From Paracoccus marinaquae (GTDB lineage: Bacteria; Pseudomonadota; Alphaproteobacteria; Rhodobacterales; Rhodobacteraceae): DNA of 64,000 nt. Positions within the stretch are counted from its first letter, which is position 1, and every line of letters starts with the position of its first letter. A program made the position numbers and the translations under genes. Below, piece after piece: positions 47,865-56,215 of this stretch. Under the pieces are notes generated by a model, which ran no database searches, had not been told where the DNA came from, and worked only from the letters and a program-made list of their open reading frames with translations. The DNA is taken from positions 25,948 through 89,947 of the forward strand of contig NZ_JAHKNG010000014.1 of assembly GCF_018860165.1 (NCBI RefSeq), read 5' to 3'.

Positions 47865-48102
47865 ATCAGAACCCGCGGCTGCATGACAAGTGGCAGCCGG
47901 GATCCCGTGGCTGCTGGTGTCTGTGTATCATTCCGGACCCGTCAGTGCATGGATTGATGTCGCGGACAGATCCCACGACTCGTGTTACACGGATACGCTG
48001 TCGTGGCGGGGGTGTCTTGCACTTTCAGACGCTCAACCGGTTGGGGCAGTCCGGCCGACCGTCTCCCTCCGCGTCCAGCGCGGCAATCATGAGGGGCTTT
48101 AA

Positions 48103-48180
48103 GGTGTTCAGGCTGATCGAAATCACCCGTACTGGCATCTGCGCCTCACGCCCACCTCGGCAAGCTGGATCAATAAGGTA
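48103..48180 (+). pseudogene. remnant of an IS630-family transposase
   Basis: Within an otherwise geneless 417-base gap (47817-48233), one frame reads HPYWHLRLTPTSASWINKV (48124-48180). This matches the conserved stretch of IS630-type transposases (HPRWHLHFTPTSASWLNQVE-like) ahead of the catalytic Glu. The frame has a stop at 48100-48102 upstream, and the Glu-Arg-Trp-Phe that should follow is replaced. No terminal repeats are visible. It is a decayed fragment, not a working element. I see nothing else coding in the rest of the gap. Confidence 0.65.
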
Positions 48181-48207
48181 GCGCGCCGGTCCGCAGAACC
48201 GGCGCGC
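48181..48207 (-). terminator. 10-bp perfect hairpin, terminator of the FAD oxidoreductase gene
   Basis: GCGCGCCGGT (48181-48190) and ACCGGCGCGC (48198-48207) pair perfectly around CCGCAGA. It lies 27 bases beyond the stop of the minus-strand oxidoreductase gene and is followed on that strand by TACCTTATT. It directly abuts the transposase remnant. Confidence 0.65.
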
Positions 48208-48233
48208 ATGATGAGAACCCAGGCTTCGGGAAA

Positions 48234-49628
48234 CTAGGACAGCGGAAAGCCCAGGCGCGTGACCAGCGACAGCCAGGCATTGCGCCAGCCGCCCTTGCTG
48301 TCGGCGCCGTCCAGCGCGGCCATGGTGATCTTCGCGCCGAGGGCCCGGAAGGGCTCGGGCGGGATCCAGTTCGGCTCGGTCGCGGCGAATTCCATCCGGG
48401 TTTCGGGCAGGTCCTCGCCCATCAGCTTGGCAAGCCCGACCCTTGCGCCGAAGCGGCTGGCCGAGACCCCGAAGCCGGAATAGCCACCGGCATAGATGGC
48501 CTTGCCGCCATGATAGCTCTGGAAATGGACGGCCATGCGGGTGGTCAGGGCGATCGGTCCGCTCCAGGCGTGAGAGAAGCGGATCCCTTCCAGTTGCGGG
48601 AAGGTGGTGAAGAAGGCCTCGGCCAATCGCGTATAGGGTTCGGGCGTGCGGTCCGTTTCGGGGTCGCGCGGGCTGTTCATGAAATAGCCCAGCCGGCCGC
48701 CGAACAGGATGCGCCCGTCCGGCGTCAGCCGCATGTAGTTCAGCTGCGTGCGCGTGTCATAGACGCCCTGACGGTTGGCCCAGCCGATGGCGGTGCGCTG
48801 TTCGGTCGTCAGCGGCTCGGTCGTCAGGATGCGGTCGCGCACCATCGCCACCCGTGACCGGATCCGGCGGTGACCGGAGGCAAAGGCATTGGTGCACAGC
48901 AAGACCCGTGGCGTGCGGATCACGCCATCGCGCGTCCGCACCAGCACGGTCGCGCCCTGATCCTCGATGCCCTTCATTGGGGACAATTCGTAGAGCCGCA
49001 CCCCGAGGGCAATTGCGGCGCGGCGCAGCCCCCAGGCCAACCGGGCCGGATGGACGATGCCGCTGGCCTTGCGCGACCAGATCGCGCCCTCGAACAGTGG
49101 CGAATTCAACTGTTCCCGGGTCTGCTGCGCATCCAGCAGTTCGACGTCATGGCCATGGGCGTGGTGCAGGTCGTATTCGGCCTGCACCGCGGGCAGGCCG
49201 TCCTTCGATACGGCGACGGTCATTTCGCCGGTCCATTCCAGATCGGCCTCGATGCCGTGACGTTCGATGGTCGACTGGAACCCGGCCATATTGTCATGGC
49301 CAAGCGCCTCCAGTGCCTCGAGGTCGCCCGGAAAGATGCGCTGCGCATTGCTGAGCCCATGCATGACCGAGGTCGAGACGATGCCGCCCGGGCGTCCCGA
49401 GGCGCCATGGGCGATCCGGTCCGCCTCGATCAGGACCACGTCCCGCGCGGGATCGGCCTCCTTGGCCTGGATCGCCGCCCAGAGCCCGGTGTACCCGCCT
49501 CCGACCACCAGCAGGTCGGCCCGCGTGGCGCCGACCAGCGCCGCAGCCGGCGCGGGCGCGTCCTGCCGGTCCAGCCAGAAGGGAAAGAAGGTGGTGTCGT
49601 TCAGTGCAAGTTCGGCACGGGTCTGCAT
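48234..49628 (-). CDS. FAD-dependent oxidoreductase, PuuB/OrdL-like
   Basis: A 464-residue DAO-fold flavoprotein. The FAD motif is LLVVGGGYTGLWAAIQA (about residues 41-57), HGASGRPGGIVS follows, and a C-terminal YAGGYSGFGVSASRFG contacts FAD. It resembles gamma-glutamylputrescine oxidase and other amine or amino-acid oxidases; the true substrate is unknown. The ATG at 49628 follows GAGG; the frame upstream is not protein-like. It is preceded by a cupin gene (33-bp gap) and lies divergent from a LysR gene, which suggests an inducible catabolic unit. Confidence 0.87.
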   Translation of the reverse strand: MQTRAELALNDTTFFPFWLDRQDAPAPAAALVGATRADLLVVGGGYTGLWAAIQAKEADPARDVVLIEADRIAHGASGRPGGIVSTSVMHGLSNAQRIFPGDLEALEALGHDNMAGFQSTIERHGIEADLEWTGEMTVAVSKDGLPAVQAEYDLHHAHGHDVELLDAQQTREQLNSPLFEGAIWSRKASGIVHPARLAWGLRRAAIALGVRLYELSPMKGIEDQGATVLVRTRDGVIRTPRVLLCTNAFASGHRRIRSRVAMVRDRILTTEPLTTEQRTAIGWANRQGVYDTRTQLNYMRLTPDGRILFGGRLGYFMNSPRDPETDRTPEPYTRLAEAFFTTFPQLEGIRFSHAWSGPIALTTRMAVHFQSYHGGKAIYAGGYSGFGVSASRFGARVGLAKLMGEDLPETRMEFAATEPNWIPPEPFRALGAKITMAALDGADSKGGWRNAWLSLVTRLGFPLS

Positions 49629-49660
49629 GGTGCTGGCCTCATGGTTCCGGTGATGGGGGA

Positions 49661-50020
49661 TCAATCCGCGATCAGGACATAGATCTTCCGCAGCGTCTCA
49701 AGCACTTCGAAACGCCCCTCGAAGCCGCTTTTCAGCACATAGCTGTCGCCGGGGCCGAATTCCTGCGCGCCGCCATCGGCTTCGGTGATGGCCACGCGAC
49801 CGGACAGGATGGTGCTGTATTCGGTGGCATCGGGCAGGGCGAGGATCTCGGCATAGGGGGTGCATTCCCAGGTGCCGATCGTGACCTTGCCCGCGTCCAG
49901 ATGGAGGGCGCCGGTTTCCCGCGCCTCGCCGATCAGCACGGCCTCGGCCGGAACGGCCGAGCAGGGGGCCAGTTCTTCGGTGGAAATGCCCTTGCTGTTG
50001 ATCCTGATGATGTCCGACAT
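49661..50020 (-). CDS. cupin-domain protein (DUF861-type)
   Basis: A 119-residue single-domain cupin. The core reads GTWECTPYAEILALPDATEYSTILSG in part, then EFGPGDSYVLKSGFEGRFEV, the second cupin motif, and ends in TLRKIYVLI. The DUF861/EutQ-like family accompanies amine and amino-acid oxidases and may act on or sense small metabolites. The start at 50020 follows GAGGACCAC. The longer open frame to 50152 runs into the regulator promoter and is not used. Confidence 0.85.
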   Translation of the reverse strand: MSDIIRINSKGISTEELAPCSAVPAEAVLIGEARETGALHLDAGKVTIGTWECTPYAEILALPDATEYSTILSGRVAITEADGGAQEFGPGDSYVLKSGFEGRFEVLETLRKIYVLIAD

Positions 50021-50080
50021 GTGGTCCTCCAAGTCGTTCCGAGTTGATGACGCCAGATAGCCGGAGCCCCGCGGCTTCTT

Positions 50081-50108
50081 AAATGAGCGATTGCCAATCG
50101 AAACATTT
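50081..50108. promoter_or_regulatory. nested dyad between cupin and lysR genes, probable LysR operator
   Basis: CGATTG (50088-50093) and CAATCG (50095-50100) flank a single base, and AAATG (50081-50085) / CATTT (50104-50108) form an outer arm. ATTG-N1-CAAT with T-N11-A spacing is typical of LysR binding sites. The dyad lies in the 105-bp divergent region, close to the LysR start. Confidence 0.55.
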
Positions 50109-50125
50109 GGTCGCATCAATGTCGG

Positions 50126-51016
50126 ATGAAGCTTTCGGGGTCCGACCTGCATCTGTTGCGCGTCTTCGACAGCGTCGTGCGCAACAACGGTCTGTCGGCG
50201 GCGCAGGTCGAACTGTCACTGTCGCAACCCACCATCTCGAACCATCTGACGGCGCTCGAGCAGCGTCTGGGCGTCAAGCTGTGCGAGCGTGGCCGGCGCG
50301 GCTTTGCCCTGACCGAAAAGGGCCGGGTGGTCCACGAGATCGCCCTCGAAGTCCTGTCCGGTCTTGACGTGCAGTCGCGCCGGCTGAGCGAAATGCGCGG
50401 CGCGCTGACCGGAAGGGTCCGCGTCGGCGTGGTGGATTGCGTGGCCAGCGACCTCGGTTGCCCGCTGCCCGCGACCATTGGCCGGATCGCGGCTGACGCA
50501 CCGATGATCGAGATCGTCCTGTCGATCATGCGCCCCGCGGATATCAGCACCGCCCTGGCCCGGAACGAGCTGGATATCGGCATCGGCGGCTTCGATTCAC
50601 GCCTGGGGGTTCTGACCTACGAATTGCTCTATGAGGAAGAACACGGCCTCTACTGCGGCAGCGACAGCCCGCTGTTTGCGCTGCCTGACGAGCGCGTCGA
50701 CCGCGAATTGTGCTATGCCCAGCCCTGGGTGCATCGCGGATACTGGGGCGGCCGCCGTCAGCTGAGCTTCCAGCGTATTGATGCCGACCGCATCGTGTTC
50801 GACATCGAGGCGCAACTTCTGATGGTCCTCTCGGGCGCCTATCTCGGCCTTCTGCCCAGCCACCATGCGGCCAGCCTGGTCAGCGAGGGGCGCCTGCGGC
50901 GTCTGCCTGTCGTCGAGGACGACTACATGGCGCAGATCGAGATGGTCACCCGCGGCGGTCGGATGCCGCGGGCCGTGGCGCTGATGCGCAAGCTGCTGCT
51001 CGGCACCGCGCAATAA
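50126..51016 (+). CDS. LysR family transcriptional regulator
   Basis: A 296-residue protein with an N-terminal winged helix-turn-helix (about 5-65; LSLSQPTISNHLTALEQRLG is the recognition segment) and a C-terminal periplasmic-binding-like effector domain (VRVGVVDCVASDLG, then ISTALARNELDIGIGG). It is divergent from the cupin-oxidoreductase pair, the usual LysR arrangement, so it probably controls that pair and perhaps the downstream transporter. The effector is not predictable. Confidence 0.92.
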   Translation: MKLSGSDLHLLRVFDSVVRNNGLSAAQVELSLSQPTISNHLTALEQRLGVKLCERGRRGFALTEKGRVVHEIALEVLSGLDVQSRRLSEMRGALTGRVRVGVVDCVASDLGCPLPATIGRIAADAPMIEIVLSIMRPADISTALARNELDIGIGGFDSRLGVLTYELLYEEEHGLYCGSDSPLFALPDERVDRELCYAQPWVHRGYWGGRRQLSFQRIDADRIVFDIEAQLLMVLSGAYLGLLPSHHAASLVSEGRLRRLPVVEDDYMAQIEMVTRGGRMPRAVALMRKLLLGTAQ

Positions 51017-51116
51017 CATTTGCCTCCGTCAATCCGACCGTTTCCGCACCGTTATATTTCGGCGCGGCCCGCCCGGGTAATTTCCAGCATCACCCACAAA
51101 ATGCGAGGAGGAGGAG

Positions 51117-51218
51117 ATGCGTGGAGGTCATTGGGGTCAGGGCGTGCAGGGGTGCGCGGATCTGGCGGGAGAGACAACTGCAAGGATTTCGGGCCGACGC
51201 CGGCAGGTGCAGCCATGA
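51117..51218 (+). CDS. 33-residue ORF with a strong ribosome site, coupled to the MFS gene
   Basis: An ATG at 51117 is preceded by GCGAGGAGGAGGAG, the best Shine-Dalgarno stretch in this area. The 33-codon frame begins MRGGHWGQGVQGCADLAG and ends in a TGA that overlaps the MFS start ATG by four bases (ATGA). It could be a leader peptide that couples translation, or the true start region of a transporter whose frame was read wrongly. The residues show no family. Confidence 0.5.
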   Translation: MRGGHWGQGVQGCADLAGETTARISGRRRQVQP

Positions 51219-52483
51219 TCGGGTGGCTGGACAGGCTGCTCGCCCATCCCCATCGGCAGGCGGAAGCCGGGGCCAGAGCTTCGGCGCTGGATCTGTCGAG
51301 GTTCGACGCCGACGGCTGGACCGCCCAGATCCTCGCCGGTTTCGTGGGCTCGATCGCCCTTTCGCCGCTGATGCTGCTGCCGGTGCTGGTCTATGCCTAT
51401 GACGTGCATCTGGGCTTTGGTCCCGACACCGCCGGCTGGGTGGCCTCGGCTGCGCTGATCGGCCTTGCGGCGGCGACGGTTCTGGTCTCGTTCCGGACCA
51501 AGCACTGGTCGCTGGCGCGGGTCTCGGTCTTCGGCATGGCGATGATGCTGGTCTTCACTGCGCTGACCCTGTTCCTGCACGATTCGACCAGCATGTTCAC
51601 CCTGACGCTTCTGGCCGGCTTTGGCGGCGGACTGACGCAGGCGGCAATCGCGGCGGCCCTGTCGCGGACCCGCCAGGCAGAGCGCGCCTTTGCGATCTTC
51701 ACCTGCTTCCAGTTCGTCTATCCCGGTCTTGGCGCCTATTTCTTCCCGCGGCTGATGGACAGTTCCGCCCAGGGCTTCAACGCCATGCAATACGGTCAGT
51801 TGCTTCTGATCGCCGCCGCCATGCTGATCGCCTCCGTCGCCGGAGCCTTCCGTCTGCGTAGCGATCTGAAGGACCTGGATCCGGCCTCGGGATCGGAACA
51901 GATGGAGTGGGCGCTGATCCTGCGGGCGCCTGCGGCGCTGTCCATCGTCGGCATCATGATCTACGGTGCCTCGAACGGCTCGGTCTGGGCCTATTCGGAA
52001 GGGATCGGACGGCTGGCGGGCCTCGATATCCTCGCCATCGGGGACATCATCGCCTATGCGAACGTGATCGCCGGCATCTGTGCGCTTGGCGTGATCTGGC
52101 TGGGTAACCGGGTGGGGCATTTCATCCCGCTGATCGGGGGTATCTTCGGGCAGTTGCTGTCGGTCTATATCATGCTGGCCTTCCAGACCCCTGCCGGATA
52201 CATCTGGGGCACGATGATCTTCACGATCTCATGGGCCATCGTCTTCCCGTATTTCCTCAGCATCCAGTCCGATCTGGACCATTCCGGCACCGTGGTGGCC
52301 TTCGGTCAGTTCACCAATCTGGTCGGCACCGCCGTCGGTCCCGCCCTCGCCGCGGTCTTTGTCGGAGAGGAGGGGGATTTCACCGGCGCGATCTGGATCG
52401 CCATTGCCATGACGGTGCTGGCGCTGATCCCGATGATCCTGATCCCGGCCGTGACCCGGCGTGCCCGCACAGCCGAAGCCTGA
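51215..52483 (+). CDS. MFS transporter
   Basis: A 422-residue protein with about 12 membrane helices. The N-terminus up to about residue 35 is soluble, then helices begin at AQILAGFVGSIALSPLMLL. Polar loop residues between helices 2 and 3 (SFRTKHWSLARVSVFGM) replace the canonical MFS motif, so the substrate family cannot be assigned. The ATG at 51215 overlaps the small ORF above. It lies downstream of the LysR gene and ends at a strong terminator, so it may import the substrate of the divergent oxidoreductase. Confidence 0.85.
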   Translation: MIGWLDRLLAHPHRQAEAGARASALDLSRFDADGWTAQILAGFVGSIALSPLMLLPVLVYAYDVHLGFGPDTAGWVASAALIGLAAATVLVSFRTKHWSLARVSVFGMAMMLVFTALTLFLHDSTSMFTLTLLAGFGGGLTQAAIAAALSRTRQAERAFAIFTCFQFVYPGLGAYFFPRLMDSSAQGFNAMQYGQLLLIAAAMLIASVAGAFRLRSDLKDLDPASGSEQMEWALILRAPAALSIVGIMIYGASNGSVWAYSEGIGRLAGLDILAIGDIIAYANVIAGICALGVIWLGNRVGHFIPLIGGIFGQLLSVYIMLAFQTPAGYIWGTMIFTISWAIVFPYFLSIQSDLDHSGTVVAFGQFTNLVGTAVGPALAAVFVGEEGDFTGAIWIAIAMTVLALIPMILIPAVTRRARTAEA

Positions 52484-52507
52484 TCCAGCGGATCAGTTTC
52501 AAGGACA

Positions 52508-52540
52508 CGGCAGGCCGACCCTTGTCGGCCTGCCGTTTTT
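52508..52540 (+). terminator. Rho-independent terminator after the MFS gene
   Basis: CGGCAGGCCGAC (52508-52519) and GTCGGCCTGCCG (52524-52535) form a perfect 12-bp stem around CCTT, followed by TTTTT. This is the strongest terminator in the window. On the opposite strand the stem lies about 20 bases beyond the ClC gene stop and may also slow that transcript. Confidence 0.92.
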
Positions 52541-52559
52541 CCTGTCCGGCCCCGACCTG

Positions 52560-54296
52560 TCAGCGATGTTCTTCGGCGGCGGTATCGGACAGGGCCTGAT
52601 TGAGGGCGCGCAGGGCGTCCACGTGATAGACGGTTCCGACGACTTCCAGATCGGTCATCTCGGCGTCCCCGGAGCGGGGCGGGCGGATCACCGGCAGGAA
52701 CGCGGCTCCGGTGCGGTCGAACTCGCGCAGCGCCGTTTCCAGCCTCATCCCCTCGGTCAGCGCCTGCCCGGCGGCGGCGAGGTTGCGGACCAGATCGGGC
52801 GAGGGGGCATCCTCGGCATCCATGCCCCGGATCAGCGCCGAGATGCGCATCTTCTGCGGCAGCCAGACCTGTGGCCCCTCGGCGATGCTGACGCCGCGAT
52901 GCTCGAGCTGGGTCAGGAAGAAGGACCGATGCACCAGCCGCGAGGCGAGCGCGGAACTGAGCGATACGGCGGTCATCACCGCGATCCCCGTCTGCCAGTC
53001 GCCGGTCATCTCGAAGACGATCAATGCGGTCGAGATCGGCGCACCCAGCACCGCAGCCCCCACCGCGCCCATGCCGGCAAAGGCATAGAGGTTCACCGTG
53101 CCTGACACCTGCGGCAGAACCGCCGTGGCGATGATCCCGAAGGCAAGCCCGGTCAGCGAGCCCATGACCAGAGCGGGCGAGAAGACCCCGCCGCCCATGC
53201 GCCCGCCGAAGGTGATGGCCACCGCCACGGCCTTGACCACGGCGAAGATGATCGCCTCGGCCAGCCCGATCTGCCCGGACAGGGCGGCGGCGGTCGTCTC
53301 GTAGCCGACGCCGATGATATGGGGGAACGGGATGGCGATGGCGCCCAGCAACAGCCCGGCGAGGGCCGGGCGCAGCCAGCGCGGCAGGCCGGTCCGGGCC
53401 AGAACGCGGTCGCCCACCCGCTCGGCGCGGAAGATGGCCGACATCATCGCCACCGCCACCAGCGCCGAGACCAGGCCCAGCAGCATGAAGGCCGGAAGTT
53501 CGACATAGAAGGCCAGATCGATCTGCTGCGGCAGGGTGAATTCGGTCAGCCCGCCGAATTCCAGCCGGTTGATGACCGTGCCGGCGACCGCGGCGATGGC
53601 GATGGGCGCGAATGTCCGGGCCGCGAAATGCCGCAGCACCACCTCATGCGCGAAGAGGGCGCCGGCGATGGGGGCGTTGAAGCTGGCCGCGACCGCGCCG
53701 GCGACGGCACAGCCCAGCAGGCTGCGCCCGGTGATCGGGCTGGCCTTGATGCGGCGTGCGACGGCGGTCGAGACGACCCCGGCCAGGTGCACTACCGGAC
53801 CCTCGCGCCCCGAGCTGCCGCCCGTGCCCAGCGTGATCAGCGAGGCCGCGGCGGAGGCCAGCCCCTCGCGGATCTCGACCCGCCCGCCTTCGAGTGCGGC
53901 GTCCTCGATCACGTCCGCCACCGCCCGGACCCGCCCGTCCCCGGTAAAGCGGTCGAGGATCAGCCCGACGACCAGCCCGCCGAAGACCGGCACGATCAGC
54001 ACCCAGTACCAGGGCAGGCTGCTGGCCACCGTGGCCAGCGACAGGTCGTCGGCACCATAGATCAGCCGCTGCAACGCGCCGATGCCCAGACGAAAGGTGA
54101 GCGCGGCGAAACCGGCGGCGATCCCGATCAGCAGGGCCAGCAGCCAGAACTCGACCTGGTTCGGGCCGTGCTTGCGCATGATCTGCAGGGCGCGCAGCCC
54201 GCGCCGCAGTAGGCGGCGCCAGAGGCGCCTGTGCCAGCCGCCGTCAAGGTTGGCCCTGCCGCCATCGCCGCGGTTCGCGGCGCCACCCAGTTTCAT
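52560..54296 (-). CDS. ClC-type chloride channel/transporter with C-terminal CBS region
   Basis: A 578-residue membrane protein. The selectivity and gating loop TGGSSGREGPVVHLAG keeps the Glu that gates ClC proteins. A second signature is NAPIAGALFAHEV, and the FGGRMGGGVFSPALVMG loop is also present. The N-terminal Gly-Ser-Gly-Ile-Pro motif is replaced by TGDGRVRAV. The C-terminal about 110 residues form a CBS-like cytosolic region. An in-frame GTG at 54335 that overlaps the upstream gene is an alternative start. It is the last gene of the GT8-epimerase-ClC run. Confidence 0.88.
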   Translation of the reverse strand: MKLGGAANRGDGGRANLDGGWHRRLWRRLLRRGLRALQIMRKHGPNQVEFWLLALLIGIAAGFAALTFRLGIGALQRLIYGADDLSLATVASSLPWYWVLIVPVFGGLVVGLILDRFTGDGRVRAVADVIEDAALEGGRVEIREGLASAAASLITLGTGGSSGREGPVVHLAGVVSTAVARRIKASPITGRSLLGCAVAGAVAASFNAPIAGALFAHEVVLRHFAARTFAPIAIAAVAGTVINRLEFGGLTEFTLPQQIDLAFYVELPAFMLLGLVSALVAVAMMSAIFRAERVGDRVLARTGLPRWLRPALAGLLLGAIAIPFPHIIGVGYETTAAALSGQIGLAEAIIFAVVKAVAVAITFGGRMGGGVFSPALVMGSLTGLAFGIIATAVLPQVSGTVNLYAFAGMGAVGAAVLGAPISTALIVFEMTGDWQTGIAVMTAVSLSSALASRLVHRSFFLTQLEHRGVSIAEGPQVWLPQKMRISALIRGMDAEDAPSPDLVRNLAAAGQALTEGMRLETALREFDRTGAAFLPVIRPPRSGDAEMTDLEVVGTVYHVDALRALNQALSDTAAEEHR

Positions 54297-54331
54297 GCTG
54301 TTCACCGTTCTCTCGCCCGCGGGCAAGCGGA

Positions 54332-55165
54332 TCACAAATGCCCGCCGGGGTCCAGCAGCTTGGGCAGCGTGGCCTGCAGCCGGGCCATCCCGCCGGGGCG
54401 CCAGCCCAGCCGCGCCAGTGCCGTGCAGCCGGGCAGGCGCAGCGCGGCGGCGTCGGCGCGTTCGGGCAGCGGGGTGGCGCAGCCGGTCAGTTTCGAGACC
54501 GCGGCCAGCAGGTCGTGGCGGTCAAGGATCAGGTCGCTGGCATTGACCAGCAGGGGCGGGGCAGGGTGGTCCAGAAGGCGCAGCACCGCATTGGCCAGAT
54601 CGAGGCCATGCAGTTCGGTTGCGACGCGCGGCGCCGCCATCTTGCCCGCCAGATGATCGGCAAAGAGGTCGCGCCATTTATGGGCGCGTCCGGGGCCATA
54701 GATCCCGGTCGCGCGGATTGCCGTGGCACGCAGCCCGGCGGCGGCGAGGCCGGCCAGATGCGCCTCGGCCCCGGCCTTTACCTCGCCATAGAGATTGGCT
54801 GGCTTCGCGGGAAGATCGTCGGTCAGCAGCATGCCCTGCGGCCAGCCGTCATGGACCGCGCGCGAGGACAGGAACAGGATGCGCGGCACCCCGCCCGATG
54901 CCGCCGCGTCGAACAGCCGGATCGAGCCGTCCAGATTGGCCTTGCGAAAGGCGGCGGGATCGTCGCCCTCGCCGCCGCGATAGCGGCCGGGGCTGTGGGC
55001 GAAGGCGCAATGGATCAGTGCATCATGGCCCGCCAGATCGGGCGTGTCGCCCAAGTGGAAGCCGGTGTTCCGCTCCAGCCTGGTGATCCGGTGCCCGGCG
55101 GAGATCAGCGCCGGCGCGATCAGGCTGCCGACGATGCCGCCGGCTCCGGTCAGGGCAATGCGCAT
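54332..55165 (-). CDS. NAD(P)-dependent sugar epimerase/dehydratase
   Basis: A 277-residue extended short-chain dehydrogenase. The NAD motif is ALTGAGGIVGSLIAPALISAG (in part, residues 4-20), the Ser is in ILFLSSRAVHDG, and the catalytic Tyr-x3-Lys is in NLYGEVKAGAE. It probably acts on a nucleotide sugar. It starts at 55165, its ATG overlapping the stop of the GT8 glycosyltransferase, so the two are likely to work on one surface glycan. The frame upstream of 55165 is a shadow. Confidence 0.87.
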   Translation of the reverse strand: MRIALTGAGGIVGSLIAPALISAGHRITRLERNTGFHLGDTPDLAGHDALIHCAFAHSPGRYRGGEGDDPAAFRKANLDGSIRLFDAAASGGVPRILFLSSRAVHDGWPQGMLLTDDLPAKPANLYGEVKAGAEAHLAGLAAAGLRATAIRATGIYGPGRAHKWRDLFADHLAGKMAAPRVATELHGLDLANAVLRLLDHPAPPLLVNASDLILDRHDLLAAVSKLTGCATPLPERADAAALRLPGCTALARLGWRPGGMARLQATLPKLLDPGGHL

Positions 55166-56058
55166 CAGGCGGCCGGGCGCACCTGCGCGGCCAGGTCGGG
55201 CACCGGCTGGCCGGCGGCGATCGCCCGCCACAGATCGATCAGCGGGCGCAGAAGCTGCGCCTTGTCGTGATCCTGCCAGGGCTTTTCATACTGGAAATGC
55301 AGGATGCGGATGTCTTCCCAGCTCCACAGTTCCGGCATGTTGATCCAGACATATTGCAGCATGTTGTGATGGATCGACAGGCCGTGCCAGTCGGGGAAAT
55401 AATCCTGCAGGAAGGTCTGGTCGGTGCGCCGCCAGAACACCCCCGGCTGGTCCAGCCGGGCCAGCATGTCGCGGAACCGGCGCGGGTCGGGCCGGGCCGT
55501 GAAGACGCCCGAATTCATCCGGTGGAACCCGTCCAGCCCGTCATAGACATTCGGCGCGGCGCAGAATTCCGGCAGTTCGAAAAGTTTTTCCACCGAACGC
55601 AGCACCACCGCATCGGCATCGACGAAGACGCAGCGCTCGTAATCCAGCTGCCACAGCCGCAGCTTGACGAAATTGTCCAGTGGCGTGTGAAAGTCGGGCT
55701 TGCCGCCGCGGGTGAAGGCGGCGCGGGCATGCAATGCGTCGCGGGCATGGGCGCGGTCGAACCGTTCCGAGGTCGGCAAGAGGTCGGCCGCGACCAGTCT
55801 TGCGCCATGGGCGCGCAGCCGCGCCCGATGCGCGGGCTGCAGGCCGCGATGCATCACCACCAGATCGGCGCGCGTTCCCGTCAGTTTCAACGAGCGCAGC
55901 AGCGCCTCGGCGCCGGGCAGATAGTCGGGGTTGGTGACCAGCGTGACATAGGCGTGGTCGGCTGAGGCGGCGGTTTCGGCGGCAAGCCCCTCGGACAATG
56001 GCACGACCCCCTGTTTCAGAACCCGGTGGCGTGGCGGTGAGATCCAGCTTTTGTCCAT
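55165..56058 (-). CDS. glycosyltransferase family 8 (glycogenin-like)
   Basis: A 297-residue GT-A fold enzyme. The metal-binding DxD is in CVFVDADAVVLRSVEKLF, the acceptor-loop segment is DGLDGFHRMNSGVF, and the C-terminal His/Trp metal-contact region is ILHFQYEKPWQDHD. It transfers a hexose, possibly galactose or glucose, to a glycan; the acceptor is unknown. The start at 56058 is one of two plausible ones (an ATG at 56106 adds 16 residues). It is first in the GT8-epimerase-ClC operon. Confidence 0.87.
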   Translation of the reverse strand: MDKSWISPPRHRVLKQGVVPLSEGLAAETAASADHAYVTLVTNPDYLPGAEALLRSLKLTGTRADLVVMHRGLQPAHRARLRAHGARLVAADLLPTSERFDRAHARDALHARAAFTRGGKPDFHTPLDNFVKLRLWQLDYERCVFVDADAVVLRSVEKLFELPEFCAAPNVYDGLDGFHRMNSGVFTARPDPRRFRDMLARLDQPGVFWRRTDQTFLQDYFPDWHGLSIHHNMLQYVWINMPELWSWEDIRILHFQYEKPWQDHDKAQLLRPLIDLWRAIAAGQPVPDLAAQVRPAA

Positions 56059-56215
56059 GTCGTTCTGCGTCCTGCCTTCAACTCTGCGGATCGACTCGGC
56101 GGTCATTGCGGGGCCACGCTATGGCGATTTGATGACCAGTTGATGACAGAACGCAGGCGGCTTTGCCAAGTTTCATTTGCGCGCTAACCTGCTGAACACA
56201 AGCGGAGGATTGCCG

